Assembly (NCBI GenBank): GCA_025457915.1
Contig: JALOTL010000015.1
Coordinates: 1-64,000, forward strand
Origin: Spirochaetota bacterium
GTDB lineage: Bacteria; Spirochaetota; UBA4802; UBA5550
DNA length: 64,000 nt
Reading direction: 5' to 3'
In this document: positions 54,850-64,000 of the stretch, one piece after another
Numbering within the stretch: the stretch's first letter is position 1
Layout: every line of letters starts with the position of its first letter
Notes under the pieces: model-generated
Database searches by the model: none
Told to the model about the DNA's origin: nothing
The model's input: only the letters and a program-made list of their open reading frames with translations
Position numbers and translations under genes: made by a program

Positions 54850-57800
54850 TCAGCCGCCGAGTATCCTGTGAAGTTCTTCGTACAGGTCTTCTATTTTATA
54901 CGGCTTGAAAATAATACCTGAAAAGCCGTAATTCGCATAGTCGGACATAATCGGGTCGTTTGAATAACCGCTTGAAACGATCGCCTTCACCGCGGGGTCC
55001 ATCTCCCTGAGTTTGATTATGGCGTCCCTGCCTCCCATTCCTCCCGGGATCGTCAGGTCCATTATCACCGCATCGAAAAATTTTTCCGCCTTCATGGCCT
55101 CCCCGTACTTTTCTATCGCGCCGCGGCCGTCGGATACGCACTCCACTTCGAAACCCAGGTGCGCCAGCATCTGCGAACAGACCCTGAGTATCATGTCTTC
55201 ATCATCCATCAGGAGTATCCTCCCCCTGAATGAAGCGCTTCCCCTCTTTTCTTCCCTGCGCCGGCTGACTACCTTCCCTTCAGTTGCGGGAAGATAGACG
55301 GTAAAAACCGAGCCGCTGCCCTGTTCCGAAACGACCGAAATGTATCCGTCATGCCTTTTTACGATGGAATAAGTCGTTGAAAGCCCCAGCCCGTTTCCCT
55401 TGGATTTCGTGGAGAAAAAAGGATCGAAAATCTTGTCCATATTCTCCTTCGGTATGCCCACGCCCTGGTCGGCAATCGAAAACCTGACATACTTGCCTTC
55501 CTTCAGCGGGATGCCGTCACCCGGTGATATTATTATATTTTCGGCCTTTATAATAATCACGCCTCCATCGGGCATCGCCTGGACGGAATTTATAACCAGG
55601 TTGTTAATTACCTGGTTTATCTGGCCCTCGTCCACCTCCACGGGCCAAATCCCGTCCTGGATGAAAAATTCACTCCTGATGTTCGACCCGGTCAGTATGA
55701 AACCGGCAGATTCCATAAGAAGATCAATGATTGAAGAAACCTTCTTTACCGGCGCGCCTCCTTTTGAAAAAGTCAGGAGCTGCCTCGTGAGGTCCTTCGC
55801 CCGAAGCGAGGCCTTCTCGATCTCGTTGAGAAAATTGAAAAACCTGAAATCTTTATCCGCGATCGTCTTCAGCAGGGAAACGTTGCCGATGATGCCGGTC
55901 AGGATGTTGTTGAAATCGTGCGCTATGCCTCCGGCGAATATGCTCATGGATTCGAGTTTCTGGGTCTTTAATATCCTGTTTTCATAATCCTTGATCGGGG
56001 CGACGCTGTTCGTGATAAACCTCATGACGCCGTCCCTGGAGATGATAACGGTGTCTTCCTCGTACTCGGATATATCGCCGTTCATGAATGTCTTCATGTA
56101 GCGCTTCAATATATTTTCCTCGCCTTCATCCGAGATGGTGTTGAATATCACGTCAAGGCCGGCACCCAGGGCCTCTTCCTGTCTCCAGCCCGTAAGCTCC
56201 TCCGCGACCCTGTTCATCATTATGACAAATCCGCCGTTATCCGTGACAATGACCCCGTCGCCTATGCTTTTCAGGGTGACGGCCAGTCTCTCCTTTTCGG
56301 CCGCAAGTAGCTCGGCTGCGAGCTTCCTCTGGGTAATGTCCCTGATCATGCCCTCCACGCCTATCGCGTTGCCGTCCATGTCGTAATAAAAATGCGAATT
56401 GGTGGCGATCCAGATGATCCTGCCGTCCTTTCTTCTGAACTGCACCTCGTAATCTTCAACATATCCCTTTTCCCTGAGCACCGCCAGGAAATCCTGCCTT
56501 TTTTCAGGATGCAGATAGAAATCACTGCCCAGGTTCATGTTAGCGGCCTCGTCCATGGTATAGCCCAGTATTTTTTCAATGGAAGGGGAAACCAGGAGAA
56601 TATTGCCGTCGAAATCCGCCCTGTAGAAAAGGTCCTGTATGTTTTCGAAAAGCGCCCTGTAGTTCTCCTCGCTTTTCTTCAGCGCCTCTTTCGAAATATT
56701 AACCTCATTGAAGTTGAGGGCGTTCTTCAGCGAAATGGCGGCCTGGGATGACAGAAGCATTAATATCTCCATCCTGTCCGGAGTGAAGAGTTCGCTCACG
56801 AGCCTGTTTTCAAGATATATCAGTCCTATAATCCTCGACTGTTCGATAATAGGCATGGAAAGCAGGGATGAGGGCCTGTTCTTTATCATGTAAGGGTCGG
56901 AAGAAAATATCCCCTGGTCCTCCGGCCTGTTTATCCATACCGTTTCCCCGGTCCTCCTTGAATAGTTGATTATAGACTGCGATATGTTCTGGTCCAGTTC
57001 AATGTTGCCTGATTCTATTATGGAAACCGAATCGCTGTCGGCATAATACCTGGCCTCAACCACCAGTTTTCCCTCCCTTTCAATGAAAAGCGCGCCCCAC
57101 TCGGCCCCCGCGTTTTCTATGAGTATCTTCATGAGCTTTTCAATGAGGCTGTGGAGCGCGATCTCGCCGGAAATCACCTGTGAAGCCTTGATGACGCTCA
57201 TGAGGTCTATGATCTCGGTCGTTCTTTCCGGCACCTGGTGCGGCGGCGCCGAAGGGTGGTCCTGGAATCCGGCGACAAGCGCCTTGTCGGTCCCTGTAAT
57301 ATTTTCCTGGTTGATGAACCTTTCTTCGAGGAGGGACGCTTTTCTGACGGCGCCCCATTTCCTGTAATTCAGCACGGCATCGGCAAAATAAGCCTTCGCT
57401 ATCTTCACCTTCCCTTTGGAAAAATAAAACCTGGCGGCAAGCTCATTTGATATCGCCGTGATATGCAAAAACCCGTTGTCGCCCGCGGATTTTATCGCGA
57501 GATCGTAAAGATCCATGGCCGAGCTGGAATCCCCGGTCAGCCTTGAAATCTCAGCCTCAATTAACAGATACCTGCACATGAAATTGTCCGGGCAGAACTC
57601 GAACCACAGTCTCATCCTCTCCTGGTATTTCCTGATTTCTTCCGCCAGCAGAATCCTCTTCTCGGGGGAAGAATCCGCGCTGACGGCCGACAGGCAGAGC
57701 GCGTAATAAAATATGCAGTCGGCCTCCTGAAAGGAGCTGGAAATGAACGGAAGGTTGCGGACCGCCTCCACGGCATTTTCATGCGCCTCTTCATAATACC

Positions 57801-60800
57801 CGTAGGTAAAAAGAGTCACGACCTTGTAGAAATAATAAAGGGCGATGCCGGTCCCGTAATGGATATCCTTCATTTTCCTGATATGGCTTTCCTCGTCGAA
57901 ATCAGGGCTGTTGAGGCTCATCACGTCAACGGTTTCACCCATTAGATTGAGTATCGCGTGCCTGACCAGCTCCTGCCTTTCCAGGGAAGCGTAATTTTTT
58001 ATCTTCCTGAGGAACGCGAGCGTATCGTTTGTTTCCATCAGCACGTCCGCCAGGTTGTTATGGCCGTATGAAAGCAGGATGCGGGGCAGGCTGTTGACGG
58101 TAAAGCTGGCGTAAACGAAATCGCCGGTCTCGATCCCGGCGGAATATGCCTCCCTCAGGTATTTTATGTTATCCTTTATGTGCGTCTTCCAGTGGCTGAT
58201 GAAATTTCCGAAAACGAAAGGAACGTTGCACCTGGTCGACGGATTATTGAGCTTATCGTTAAGCCTGAGAGAGAGGGTGCCAAACTCGTACGATGAATCA
58301 TAATCTCTGTAATTGGAGCCGAGCAGGAGCCCCCACGCGGAAAAGGCAAAGATGGAATCAGGTATTATGCCGTGCTTGAGGGACAGGTTGATGGACTTTA
58401 GTCCGAGAAATGCAAAAAGCACCTGGTTGCTTACGTAGGCCGAGGAAATCATATTCATCAGGATCTTCATGCATATCATCAATTCCGGATCGGATATCCG
58501 CGGGAGATCAATAAGGTCCTCCACCATTTTCCCGGACATATTCGACTTGTACTCGCCGTACTCCAGCGCAATGGCCTTTTTCAGGCCGTCGACGTCATCG
58601 TAAGAAGGAAAGCTGAATCCGAAAAGCGCGAGGGCCTCCATCCCCAGAATGGAATTCTCAATAAACCTGCCCGTGTTGGCATAGAGAATGATTTTGATAT
58701 TGTAAATATCAGCCTTGTCGATGTTGCTCCTCGCGTTCTTTAACACAGTTTCGAAAAGAAACTCGGCATTTTCATGGTTGCCCGCGAGGTATTCGCATTC
58801 CGAGCTTTCCCTGTAAAGATCATAGGTCGTTTTATAATTTTTATCCCACGCATCCTCCGGCAGGACCGATAGAATTGAATTGAGATAATTTACGGCCTGC
58901 TGGTAAGCCGTGGAGGCCTTTGCCTTTCTCGCGGCGCGCATGTTAAGCTCGGCAAACCTCCTCCTTTCCGCGGGATCCGTTACGAGATCTGCGCCCTTGT
59001 TGATCTGGTTGACGATATCGAAAACCCTGTCGTCGATATCCTTCTCGGAATGGCCCCTGATCATGTATCCGCCAATTTCAAGATGGATCCTCTTTCTTTT
59101 TTCCTCGGGGAGCATGAAATACGCGGCCTCCTGCACCCTGTCGTGCTGGAAACTGTAAAGAACCCGGTCCGCCTCCTCGTCGGTGCCGTATGAATCCATG
59201 ACCGGTATCACCAGGCCCTCGCTTACTGCTTCCCGGATAAGGTTCGAAATTTCAAGGGTCGGCTTTTCTAAAATCGAAGACAGAATGTTTATGTTGAAGG
59301 AAATCCCGACGCATGATGCCGTCATCAGCAATTCCTGCACCCGGGTGGAGAGTTTTTTGATTTTTCCGACCAGGAGATCTATGACGTTCTCGGTAATCTC
59401 ATAAACCCTGATCATTCCAAGGTCCCATTCCCACTTCCCGGACCCGTAATTGAAATAGAGAAGCCTGTCTTCATAGAGCTTATTTATCAGCTGGTTCACG
59501 AAAAACGGGTTCCCGATCGTTTTCTCATAAACGAGCGCCGCCAGCTGACGGCATGCCTTCCTCGTGCACGCCATCATGTCCATCAGCATGAATTCAATGT
59601 CCGTAACGGTCAGCGGGCCGAGTGCGATCTCCGTTATCGTCACCCCTGATTTTTTTATTTCCTCGATGGCCGGCGGCAGCGGGTGTCCCTCATGCAGCCC
59701 GTCGTCCCTGAAGGAGCCCACGAAAAGCATGGGGACGCAATCTGTGTCCGTCAGGATCTTTTGTATCAGGTTGATGGAGTCCTGGTCCGCGAACTGGAGG
59801 TCGTCGATGAACATTACCAGTGTGTTTTCCCTCTGCGAAAAAATCCTGAAAAAATTCTGGAATGCCATGTTGAAACGGTTTTTCGATTCCGCGGGCCCCA
59901 GGGAAGGAACCCCGGGCTGCTGGCCCAGGATGTGCCCGATCTCGGGGACCACGTCGATGATGACGGCGGCGTTGGCCCCGAGGGCGTTGAGCAGGGAATT
60001 CTTCCAGTACTCAAGCTTCTCCCTGCTTTCTACGAGCAGCTGCTTCGCCAGGTCCTTCAGGGCCTGTATTACGGCGCTGTAAGGCATATCGTGGTTGAAC
60101 TGGTCGAACTTGCCTTCAATGAAAAAGCCCCCGCTTCTCATCATCGGCCTGAAAACATCATGGACGAGGGTCGTTTTCCCTATCCCGGGATACCCGCATA
60201 CGAAAACCGCTTCAACCTCGCCCGACCTGACCCATTCATGCACCTCGATGAGCTGCTTCTTTTCTATGTCCCTGCCGTAGAGTTTTCGCGGCAGAGTGAG
60301 TATCTCCGGCACGTCCCTGGACGCTATCTGGAAATCGTCGATCGAGCCCTTGTTTTTATAATCCGAAATGCATTTCTTCAAATCATGCATGATCCCGATC
60401 GCGCTCTGGTAACGCTCCTCCGGATTTTTTGAAAGCAGCTTCATGATGATTTCCGACAGGGTCCCGGACGCCTCCTGCCTGATCTGGCCGGGGGGAACTG
60501 GAGTCCTGGAAACATGGCTGTGAATGAGTTCAAGGATGTCGGAATACTGGAACGGCAGCCTTCCGGTGAACATCTCGTAGAGGGTTATACCGAGGGAATA
60601 AAAATCAGTCCTGTAATCAACCGGCCTGTTCACCCTGCCCGTCTGTTCCGGAGAGATATACGGCAGGCTGAACTCCAGCAGGTTCTGCTGGAAAATCCGG
60701 TGCTGTTCGACCGCCGAATTTATGGAAGAGGTGAAATCGAAAAGCAGCACCCTGTCCTTTTTTAAATTGACGAGTATGCCGGAAGGCCTGATGCCCCTGT

Positions 60801-61167
60801 GAATGATGGAGTTCTTATGCAGACCGCTTAATATTTCGGACAGGCCGATACCTATCCTCAAAGAATCGAGCATTTCAAGCGGTCCGCCTGATATTATTTC
60901 ATCAAGAAAGACGCAATCGGGGTCTTCGTAGACAATCGCGGGGCCGCTCGAGGAATCTTCAACGGATAAAACGTTCACCACACCCGGTATCCTGAGGTTT
61001 TCGAGTAATTCGAGTTCATGCCTCAGCGCAGAATGGGGTGATGATCCGGGTTTTTGTATCTTGATTAAAACCTTTTTATCGTCGCGGTTCCTTCGCGCGC
61101 TGTATACTATGAATCTCTCGTCGCCGTGAAATTCATCAGTTACGGCATATCCCTGGATAACGAGCAT
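54850..61167 (-). CDS. giant hybrid: pseudokinase, AAA+ ATPase, GAF, PAS, histidine kinase, receiver
   Basis: 2105 residues. Ser/Thr-kinase-like domain 1-270, but the catalytic loop is IIHRGIRPSGIL with Gly in place of the usual Asp of HRD, so it is probably inactive; DFT replaces DFG. AAA+ ATPase ~290-560 with Walker A GYPGIGKTTL and Walker B MFIDDLQFAD. A long helical TPR-like region ~750-1330. GAF ~1330-1480, two PAS domains ~1505-1740, HisKA with GGIAHDFNNILTG, HATPase with NLVINSVQAMPDGG and GNGLGLSTTYSIV, and a C-terminal receiver (LLMDDEDMILRV; Asp in VIMDLTIPG). AAGGAA precedes the ATG. Cytoplasmic, no membrane segments. Confidence 0.92.
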   Translation of the reverse strand: MLVIQGYAVTDEFHGDERFIVYSARRNRDDKKVLIKIQKPGSSPHSALRHELELLENLRIPGVVNVLSVEDSSSGPAIVYEDPDCVFLDEIISGGPLEMLDSLRIGIGLSEILSGLHKNSIIHRGIRPSGILVNLKKDRVLLFDFTSSINSAVEQHRIFQQNLLEFSLPYISPEQTGRVNRPVDYRTDFYSLGITLYEMFTGRLPFQYSDILELIHSHVSRTPVPPGQIRQEASGTLSEIIMKLLSKNPEERYQSAIGIMHDLKKCISDYKNKGSIDDFQIASRDVPEILTLPRKLYGRDIEKKQLIEVHEWVRSGEVEAVFVCGYPGIGKTTLVHDVFRPMMRSGGFFIEGKFDQFNHDMPYSAVIQALKDLAKQLLVESREKLEYWKNSLLNALGANAAVIIDVVPEIGHILGQQPGVPSLGPAESKNRFNMAFQNFFRIFSQRENTLVMFIDDLQFADQDSINLIQKILTDTDCVPMLFVGSFRDDGLHEGHPLPPAIEEIKKSGVTITEIALGPLTVTDIEFMLMDMMACTRKACRQLAALVYEKTIGNPFFVNQLINKLYEDRLLYFNYGSGKWEWDLGMIRVYEITENVIDLLVGKIKKLSTRVQELLMTASCVGISFNINILSSILEKPTLEISNLIREAVSEGLVIPVMDSYGTDEEADRVLYSFQHDRVQEAAYFMLPEEKRKRIHLEIGGYMIRGHSEKDIDDRVFDIVNQINKGADLVTDPAERRRFAELNMRAARKAKASTAYQQAVNYLNSILSVLPEDAWDKNYKTTYDLYRESSECEYLAGNHENAEFLFETVLKNARSNIDKADIYNIKIILYANTGRFIENSILGMEALALFGFSFPSYDDVDGLKKAIALEYGEYKSNMSGKMVEDLIDLPRISDPELMICMKILMNMISSAYVSNQVLFAFLGLKSINLSLKHGIIPDSIFAFSAWGLLLGSNYRDYDSSYEFGTLSLRLNDKLNNPSTRCNVPFVFGNFISHWKTHIKDNIKYLREAYSAGIETGDFVYASFTVNSLPRILLSYGHNNLADVLMETNDTLAFLRKIKNYASLERQELVRHAILNLMGETVDVMSLNSPDFDEESHIRKMKDIHYGTGIALYYFYKVVTLFTYGYYEEAHENAVEAVRNLPFISSSFQEADCIFYYALCLSAVSADSSPEKRILLAEEIRKYQERMRLWFEFCPDNFMCRYLLIEAEISRLTGDSSSAMDLYDLAIKSAGDNGFLHITAISNELAARFYFSKGKVKIAKAYFADAVLNYRKWGAVRKASLLEERFINQENITGTDKALVAGFQDHPSAPPHQVPERTTEIIDLMSVIKASQVISGEIALHSLIEKLMKILIENAGAEWGALFIEREGKLVVEARYYADSDSVSIIESGNIELDQNISQSIINYSRRTGETVWINRPEDQGIFSSDPYMIKNRPSSLLSMPIIEQSRIIGLIYLENRLVSELFTPDRMEILMLLSSQAAISLKNALNFNEVNISKEALKKSEENYRALFENIQDLFYRADFDGNILLVSPSIEKILGYTMDEAANMNLGSDFYLHPEKRQDFLAVLREKGYVEDYEVQFRRKDGRIIWIATNSHFYYDMDGNAIGVEGMIRDITQRKLAAELLAAEKERLAVTLKSIGDGVIVTDNGGFVIMMNRVAEELTGWRQEEALGAGLDVIFNTISDEGEENILKRYMKTFMNGDISEYEEDTVIISRDGVMRFITNSVAPIKDYENRILKTQKLESMSIFAGGIAHDFNNILTGIIGNVSLLKTIADKDFRFFNFLNEIEKASLRAKDLTRQLLTFSKGGAPVKKVSSIIDLLMESAGFILTGSNIRSEFFIQDGIWPVEVDEGQINQVINNLVINSVQAMPDGGVIIIKAENIIISPGDGIPLKEGKYVRFSIADQGVGIPKENMDKIFDPFFSTKSKGNGLGLSTTYSIVKRHDGYISVVSEQGSGSVFTVYLPATEGKVVSRRREEKRGSASFRGRILLMDDEDMILRVCSQMLAHLGFEVECVSDGRGAIEKYGEAMKAEKFFDAVIMDLTIPGGMGGRDAIIKLREMDPAVKAIVSSGYSNDPIMSDYANYGFSGIIFKPYKIEDLYEELHRILGG

Positions 61168-61287
61168 TATTCCTTTCCGGATCTGATATTTGATCTTCTA
61201 ACTTTAAGAAAGATATTCATCCGGAAGGGCATGTCAAATACTAATTATCGACGTCCTTTGCTTTAGCGGTTTCCGCCTGTCCGTAAA

Positions 61288-61776
61288 TCAGCAGGAGCAT
61301 CCTTCCGTTTGACCGTCGTCGCAGCAGGAGCAGTTGGACGGGTATTTCGCATCGTCGTTCACATCAAGGACCTTGATGTGAAAATTAAGAGGCTGGCCAG
61401 CAAGGGGATGGTTCATGTCGATTATGACCTCGGAATCAGTGACCTTGTTGATCAGGGCCGGGATTCTCATGCCGTTGTCCATCTGCACCTCGATCATCAT
61501 GCCCTGCTGGGGTTCGAAATGAGGCTTGATTTCCCCTATGGGCACCGGCTGAAGCATGTTGATGTCGTAGTCGCCGTAAGCATCCACCGGCTCTATCCTT
61601 ATATCCTTCTCGTCGTTTACGCTCATGTCCATGACGGCCATGTCAAGTCCCCTTATGACCATTCCGGAACCGACCTGAAACTCGAATGGTTGTTCCCCGT
61701 CGCAGGTGTCGAAGACCTCCCCGCTGTCCAGTTTTCCGACATAGTGTATCGCAACAAATTTGCCTTCCTTTACCAT
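61288..61776 (-). CDS. SlyD-like FKBP peptidyl-prolyl isomerase
   Basis: 162 residues from ATG 61776, with GAGGGGAGGG ahead; the frame reaching 61803 is less likely. FKBP core with an inserted flap: VAIHYVGKLDSGEVFDTCDG, PFEFQVGSGMVIRGLDMAVM, then the IF domain and DMNHPLAGQPLNFHIKVLDV, the SlyD/FkpA-type signature. The tail CSCCDDGQTEGCSC is Cys-rich, as in SlyD metal-binding ends that bind nickel or zinc. Folding chaperone, cytoplasmic. Confidence 0.92.
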   Translation of the reverse strand: MVKEGKFVAIHYVGKLDSGEVFDTCDGEQPFEFQVGSGMVIRGLDMAVMDMSVNDEKDIRIEPVDAYGDYDINMLQPVPIGEIKPHFEPQQGMMIEVQMDNGMRIPALINKVTDSEVIIDMNHPLAGQPLNFHIKVLDVNDDAKYPSNCSCCDDGQTEGCSC

Positions 61777-61949
61777 ATACCCTCCCCTCAACTGATTTTT
61801 CATGATTATCCGTCGCCGGAAAAATGGAACCTTTATTGTTTTGCGTTATTATAATGCAGTATCAGACGGAATTCCAAGTGTTTCAGCAACTAAAATGATA
61901 TGCATCCATTTTTTTCAATATAATAACCGCATGGAAAAAAGTCAACCTT

Positions 61950-63032
61950 TTATGATTTTAACAAGTCCCTGTATCTCGTGTCTTTCCTCGACTCGGCCCT
62001 CAGCCTCATCCATTCCTTTTCATCAACCGGTACTGGATCGATATCGCCATCGTCCCTTTTCATCATCGACATCGCGCCGGCAGGGCACGCGGAAACGCAG
62101 AGCCCGCATCCGATGCATTTCCCCAGGACCCGGGCGGTACCGTCGATCTCTATCGAACCGACCTGGCACCTTTCCGCGCAGATGCCGCAGCCGTTGCATT
62201 GCGACCCATCGACGGCCGCACGGTAGTTCGACCTGGCAACGGACCCATCGAGCCCCAGTTCCGTGATTCCCCTCAGAATTCCGCAGCAGCACCCGCAGCA
62301 GTTGCATACATAGATATGACCCGTGCGCACGTTGGACGTCATATGTACCAGTCCGGATTCCTCGGCCCTTTCCAGAACATCGAAGGCATCCTCCATGGTT
62401 ATCGGCCTGCCCCAGAAAAAATTATCGAAATACCCTTCTATCGGAGCGAGCGCCATGCAGACCTCCAGCGGATTTTCGCAGCCCTTCCCCTGCATCCTCT
62501 TTTCCTTTTTGCAGATGCATTCGCCGAGCGCCCAGGCCCTGGCGTTCCCGATCAGGGCAGAAACGCGCTCATACGGCTGTATGACTGAACCGGCGGGTAT
62601 CTCCTTTTCTATCGGAACGACCTTCATCAGCGGCGGGGTATGCTTGAAAAAATCACGGAAAAATTCCGGCGCATATTCCTCCGCCAGTTCGACGAACTCG
62701 TCATCCATCCTGTTAATCTGGAATTCGTATACTCCGAAGACGAACGGCAGGAGCTTGTAGATGCCAAGCCCCCCTATCGTTGCCCCGAAAATCTGTCCCT
62801 TGTCCCTCATCTCCGGCAGCATCTTCTCGAGGCGCTCCCTGTCAAGGCCGGTCCTGGCCGCGACGGCCTCCGGGGTTTCTAATTTCAGCAAAAGACGGGA
62901 TGCGATATCCGCCTCCTCCTCCGTGAATATTTTTTTCAGCATCCTGATATCCGCGCCCTTTTCAGCCCTGGGATATCCGTTCGGGATCATATCAAGAACA
63001 TCTCTCAGCTTTTCATAAACGTCTTCTTTCAT
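61950..63032 (-). CDS. Fe-S protein with winged-helix-like start, CxCCxCCC cluster and two ferredoxin motifs
   Basis: 360 residues, AAGGCGG before the ATG. The first ~85 residues have a winged-helix-like pattern (ASRLLLKLETPEAVAARTG, LDRERLEKMLPEMRDKGQI). Then GECICK (170-175), CNCCGCCC (243-250), and two 4Fe-4S motifs: CNGCGICAERC (279-289) and CIGCGLCVSAC (306-316). The order and spacing parallel the 303-residue protein at 17365-18276, which lacks the winged-helix part. Likely electron transfer, perhaps redox-sensing if the helix part binds DNA. Confidence 0.8.
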   Translation of the reverse strand: MKEDVYEKLRDVLDMIPNGYPRAEKGADIRMLKKIFTEEEADIASRLLLKLETPEAVAARTGLDRERLEKMLPEMRDKGQIFGATIGGLGIYKLLPFVFGVYEFQINRMDDEFVELAEEYAPEFFRDFFKHTPPLMKVVPIEKEIPAGSVIQPYERVSALIGNARAWALGECICKKEKRMQGKGCENPLEVCMALAPIEGYFDNFFWGRPITMEDAFDVLERAEESGLVHMTSNVRTGHIYVCNCCGCCCGILRGITELGLDGSVARSNYRAAVDGSQCNGCGICAERCQVGSIEIDGTARVLGKCIGCGLCVSACPAGAMSMMKRDDGDIDPVPVDEKEWMRLRAESRKDTRYRDLLKS

Positions 63033-63108
63033 ATAAATCCGCCTTTAATAAATCCGGACATTAAAACAGCCGGCCGTTATATTGCAAACAAATATATATG
63101 AAAAAATA

Positions 63109-63136
63109 TTGACTGCGGCGGCGGCAGCCGTATCCT
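63109..63136 (+). promoter_or_regulatory. candidate sigma-70 promoter for mazG
   Basis: TTGACT at 63109-63114, 16-base spacer, TATCCT at 63131-63136, about 70 bases before ATG 63209. Both boxes are one or two bases from consensus. Confidence 0.4.
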
Positions 63137-63208
63137 ATCGCGGCGAGGACGATGGAGGCGGTCTCAATGCCCCCGGGGGGACAAAAATCTCATGACGAGG
63201 TTACGAAT

Positions 63209-63994
63209 ATGGAGTTCAAGGAAACAAGGCCGCTTTACCTGCTCGGCGAGATTGCTTCAATTCTCAGGGGCGAGGACGGATGCGCCTGGGACAGGGAACA
63301 GACGCCGCAGACCCTCAAGCCGTACCTCATAGAGGAGGCTTACGAACTATACGACGCGATCGACAAGGAAGACCCGGACCACATAAGGGAAGAACTCGGC
63401 GACCTGCTCTTCCAGGTTTACATCCATGCCCAGATCGCGAAGGAAAAGGGACTTTTCACAATTGACGACGTAGCTTCCGACGCGGCGGAAAAGCTGATCA
63501 GAAGGCACCCCCATGTTTTCGGGGACGATGAAGTTAAAAGCGCGAGCGAGGTGATAGACAGATGGGAAAAAATCAAGAAAAAGGAAAAGCCCCACAGGGA
63601 ATCGATTCTTGACGGCGTTCCCAGACATCTCCCGGCGCTGCTCAAGGCCTATCGCGTGCAGCAGAAGGTTTCACGCGTCGGATTCGACTGGGAATCATCT
63701 GAAGGCGCGCTGGAAAAGCTCGAGGAAGAGGTATCCGAGCTGAGGGAGGCCGCATCATCAGGCGACAGGGATTCGATTCTGGAAGAAAGCGGCGACATGC
63801 TCTTCAGCACCGTAAACATTCTCAGGCACATGGGGATAAACCCGGAGGACGCCCTCATAAAAAGCACCGAAAAATTCATCCGGCGTTATAAAAAAATGGA
63901 ATCAATCGCATCCGAACGCGGCCTCAAGATAGAGGACCTCGACATTAAGGGCATGGACTCACTCTGGGAGGAAAGCAAGAATAAAGGGTTATAG
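63209..63994 (+). CDS. mazG: nucleoside triphosphate pyrophosphohydrolase MazG
   Basis: 261 residues from ATG 63209; an ATG at 63152 adds a Pro/Gly-rich lead and is less likely. All-alpha NTP pyrophosphatase that removes aberrant nucleotides and may lower ppGpp. Two MazG repeats: ILRGEDGCAWDREQTPQTLK, EEAYELYDAIDKEDPDHIRE, ELGDLLFQVYIHAQIAKEKG in the first; EEEVSELREAASSGDRDSIL and ESGDMLFSTVNILRHMGINP in the second. RRHPHVFGDD is typical. Last complete gene in the window. Confidence 0.95.
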   Translation: MEFKETRPLYLLGEIASILRGEDGCAWDREQTPQTLKPYLIEEAYELYDAIDKEDPDHIREELGDLLFQVYIHAQIAKEKGLFTIDDVASDAAEKLIRRHPHVFGDDEVKSASEVIDRWEKIKKKEKPHRESILDGVPRHLPALLKAYRVQQKVSRVGFDWESSEGALEKLEEEVSELREAASSGDRDSILEESGDMLFSTVNILRHMGINPEDALIKSTEKFIRRYKKMESIASERGLKIEDLDIKGMDSLWEESKNKGL

Positions 63995-64000
63995 GATGCC

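Overview
This 64 kb stretch looks like part of the chromosome of a Gram-negative, anaerobic bacterium. The Gram-negative call rests on apolipoprotein N-acyltransferase, an OmpA-type peptidoglycan-binding protein and many lipoprotein signal peptides. The anaerobic call rests on a four-subunit 2-oxoacid:ferredoxin oxidoreductase, an aldehyde:ferredoxin oxidoreductase family gene and several ferredoxin-type proteins. I cannot place the organism firmly. A spirochaete (Spirochaetota) or a deltaproteobacterial lineage would both fit, with low confidence. No rRNA, tRNA, CRISPR array or intact insertion sequence was seen.

Layout. 0-6.2 kb: a frameshifted PAS sensor fragment, a beta-propeller-like lipoprotein, a YdjM-like membrane protein and a broken AOR-family oxidoreductase. 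6.2-12.6 kb: a visibly AT-richer tract holding an IS3-type transposase remnant, two diverged copies of a ~140 bp repeat that flank a sulfatase-modifying-factor-like gene, a small lipoprotein candidate, rsgA, a SpoIIE-type phosphatase and an alpha/beta hydrolase; it is a candidate island. 12.6-18.3 kb: a redox block with korDABC, a frameshifted tandem-ACT protein, a DUF362-ferredoxin protein and an Fe-S protein with an unusual Cys cluster. 18.5-25.5 kb: GNAT, TPR protein, mtaB, then a tightly packed yggS-proC-M23 peptidase-lnt run. 25.5-28.8 kb: two secreted lipase paralogues with a lipase foldase, with two good terminators. 28.9-38.3 kb: envelope lipoproteins, a bacterial CULT (cereblon-like) protein, a PQQ-propeller/OmpA fusion, N-formylglutamate amidohydrolase family, trxB, a cupin, a LamG lipoprotein behind a sigma-54-like promoter, a frameshifted GNAT-like gene and a Nudix hydrolase. 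38.3-50.2 kb: patatin, zinc-ribbon membrane protein, PEBP protein, prepilin peptidase, a ribBA / REC-HATPase regulator / mtnA run, a START protein with dus, a YifB/ComM ATPase and an EAL phosphodiesterase. 50.4-64 kb: an SMP-30-like lipoprotein with a double flavodoxin-fold protein, an orphan OppD-type ATPase, a cyclic-nucleotide-binding protein, a 2105-residue hybrid kinase, a SlyD-like FKBP, a second Fe-S protein with the same Cys cluster, and mazG.

Four genes are broken in frame: the PAS sensor, the AOR, the ACT protein and the GNAT-like protein. Three look like single-base indels, so either assembly errors or recent decay are possible; the AOR also seems to lack a short internal segment. 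The most unusual items are the CULT protein, the two Fe-S proteins sharing a CxCCxCCC cluster, the lipase-lipase-foldase cluster, the repeat pair around the SUMF1-like gene and the propeller-OmpA fusion.
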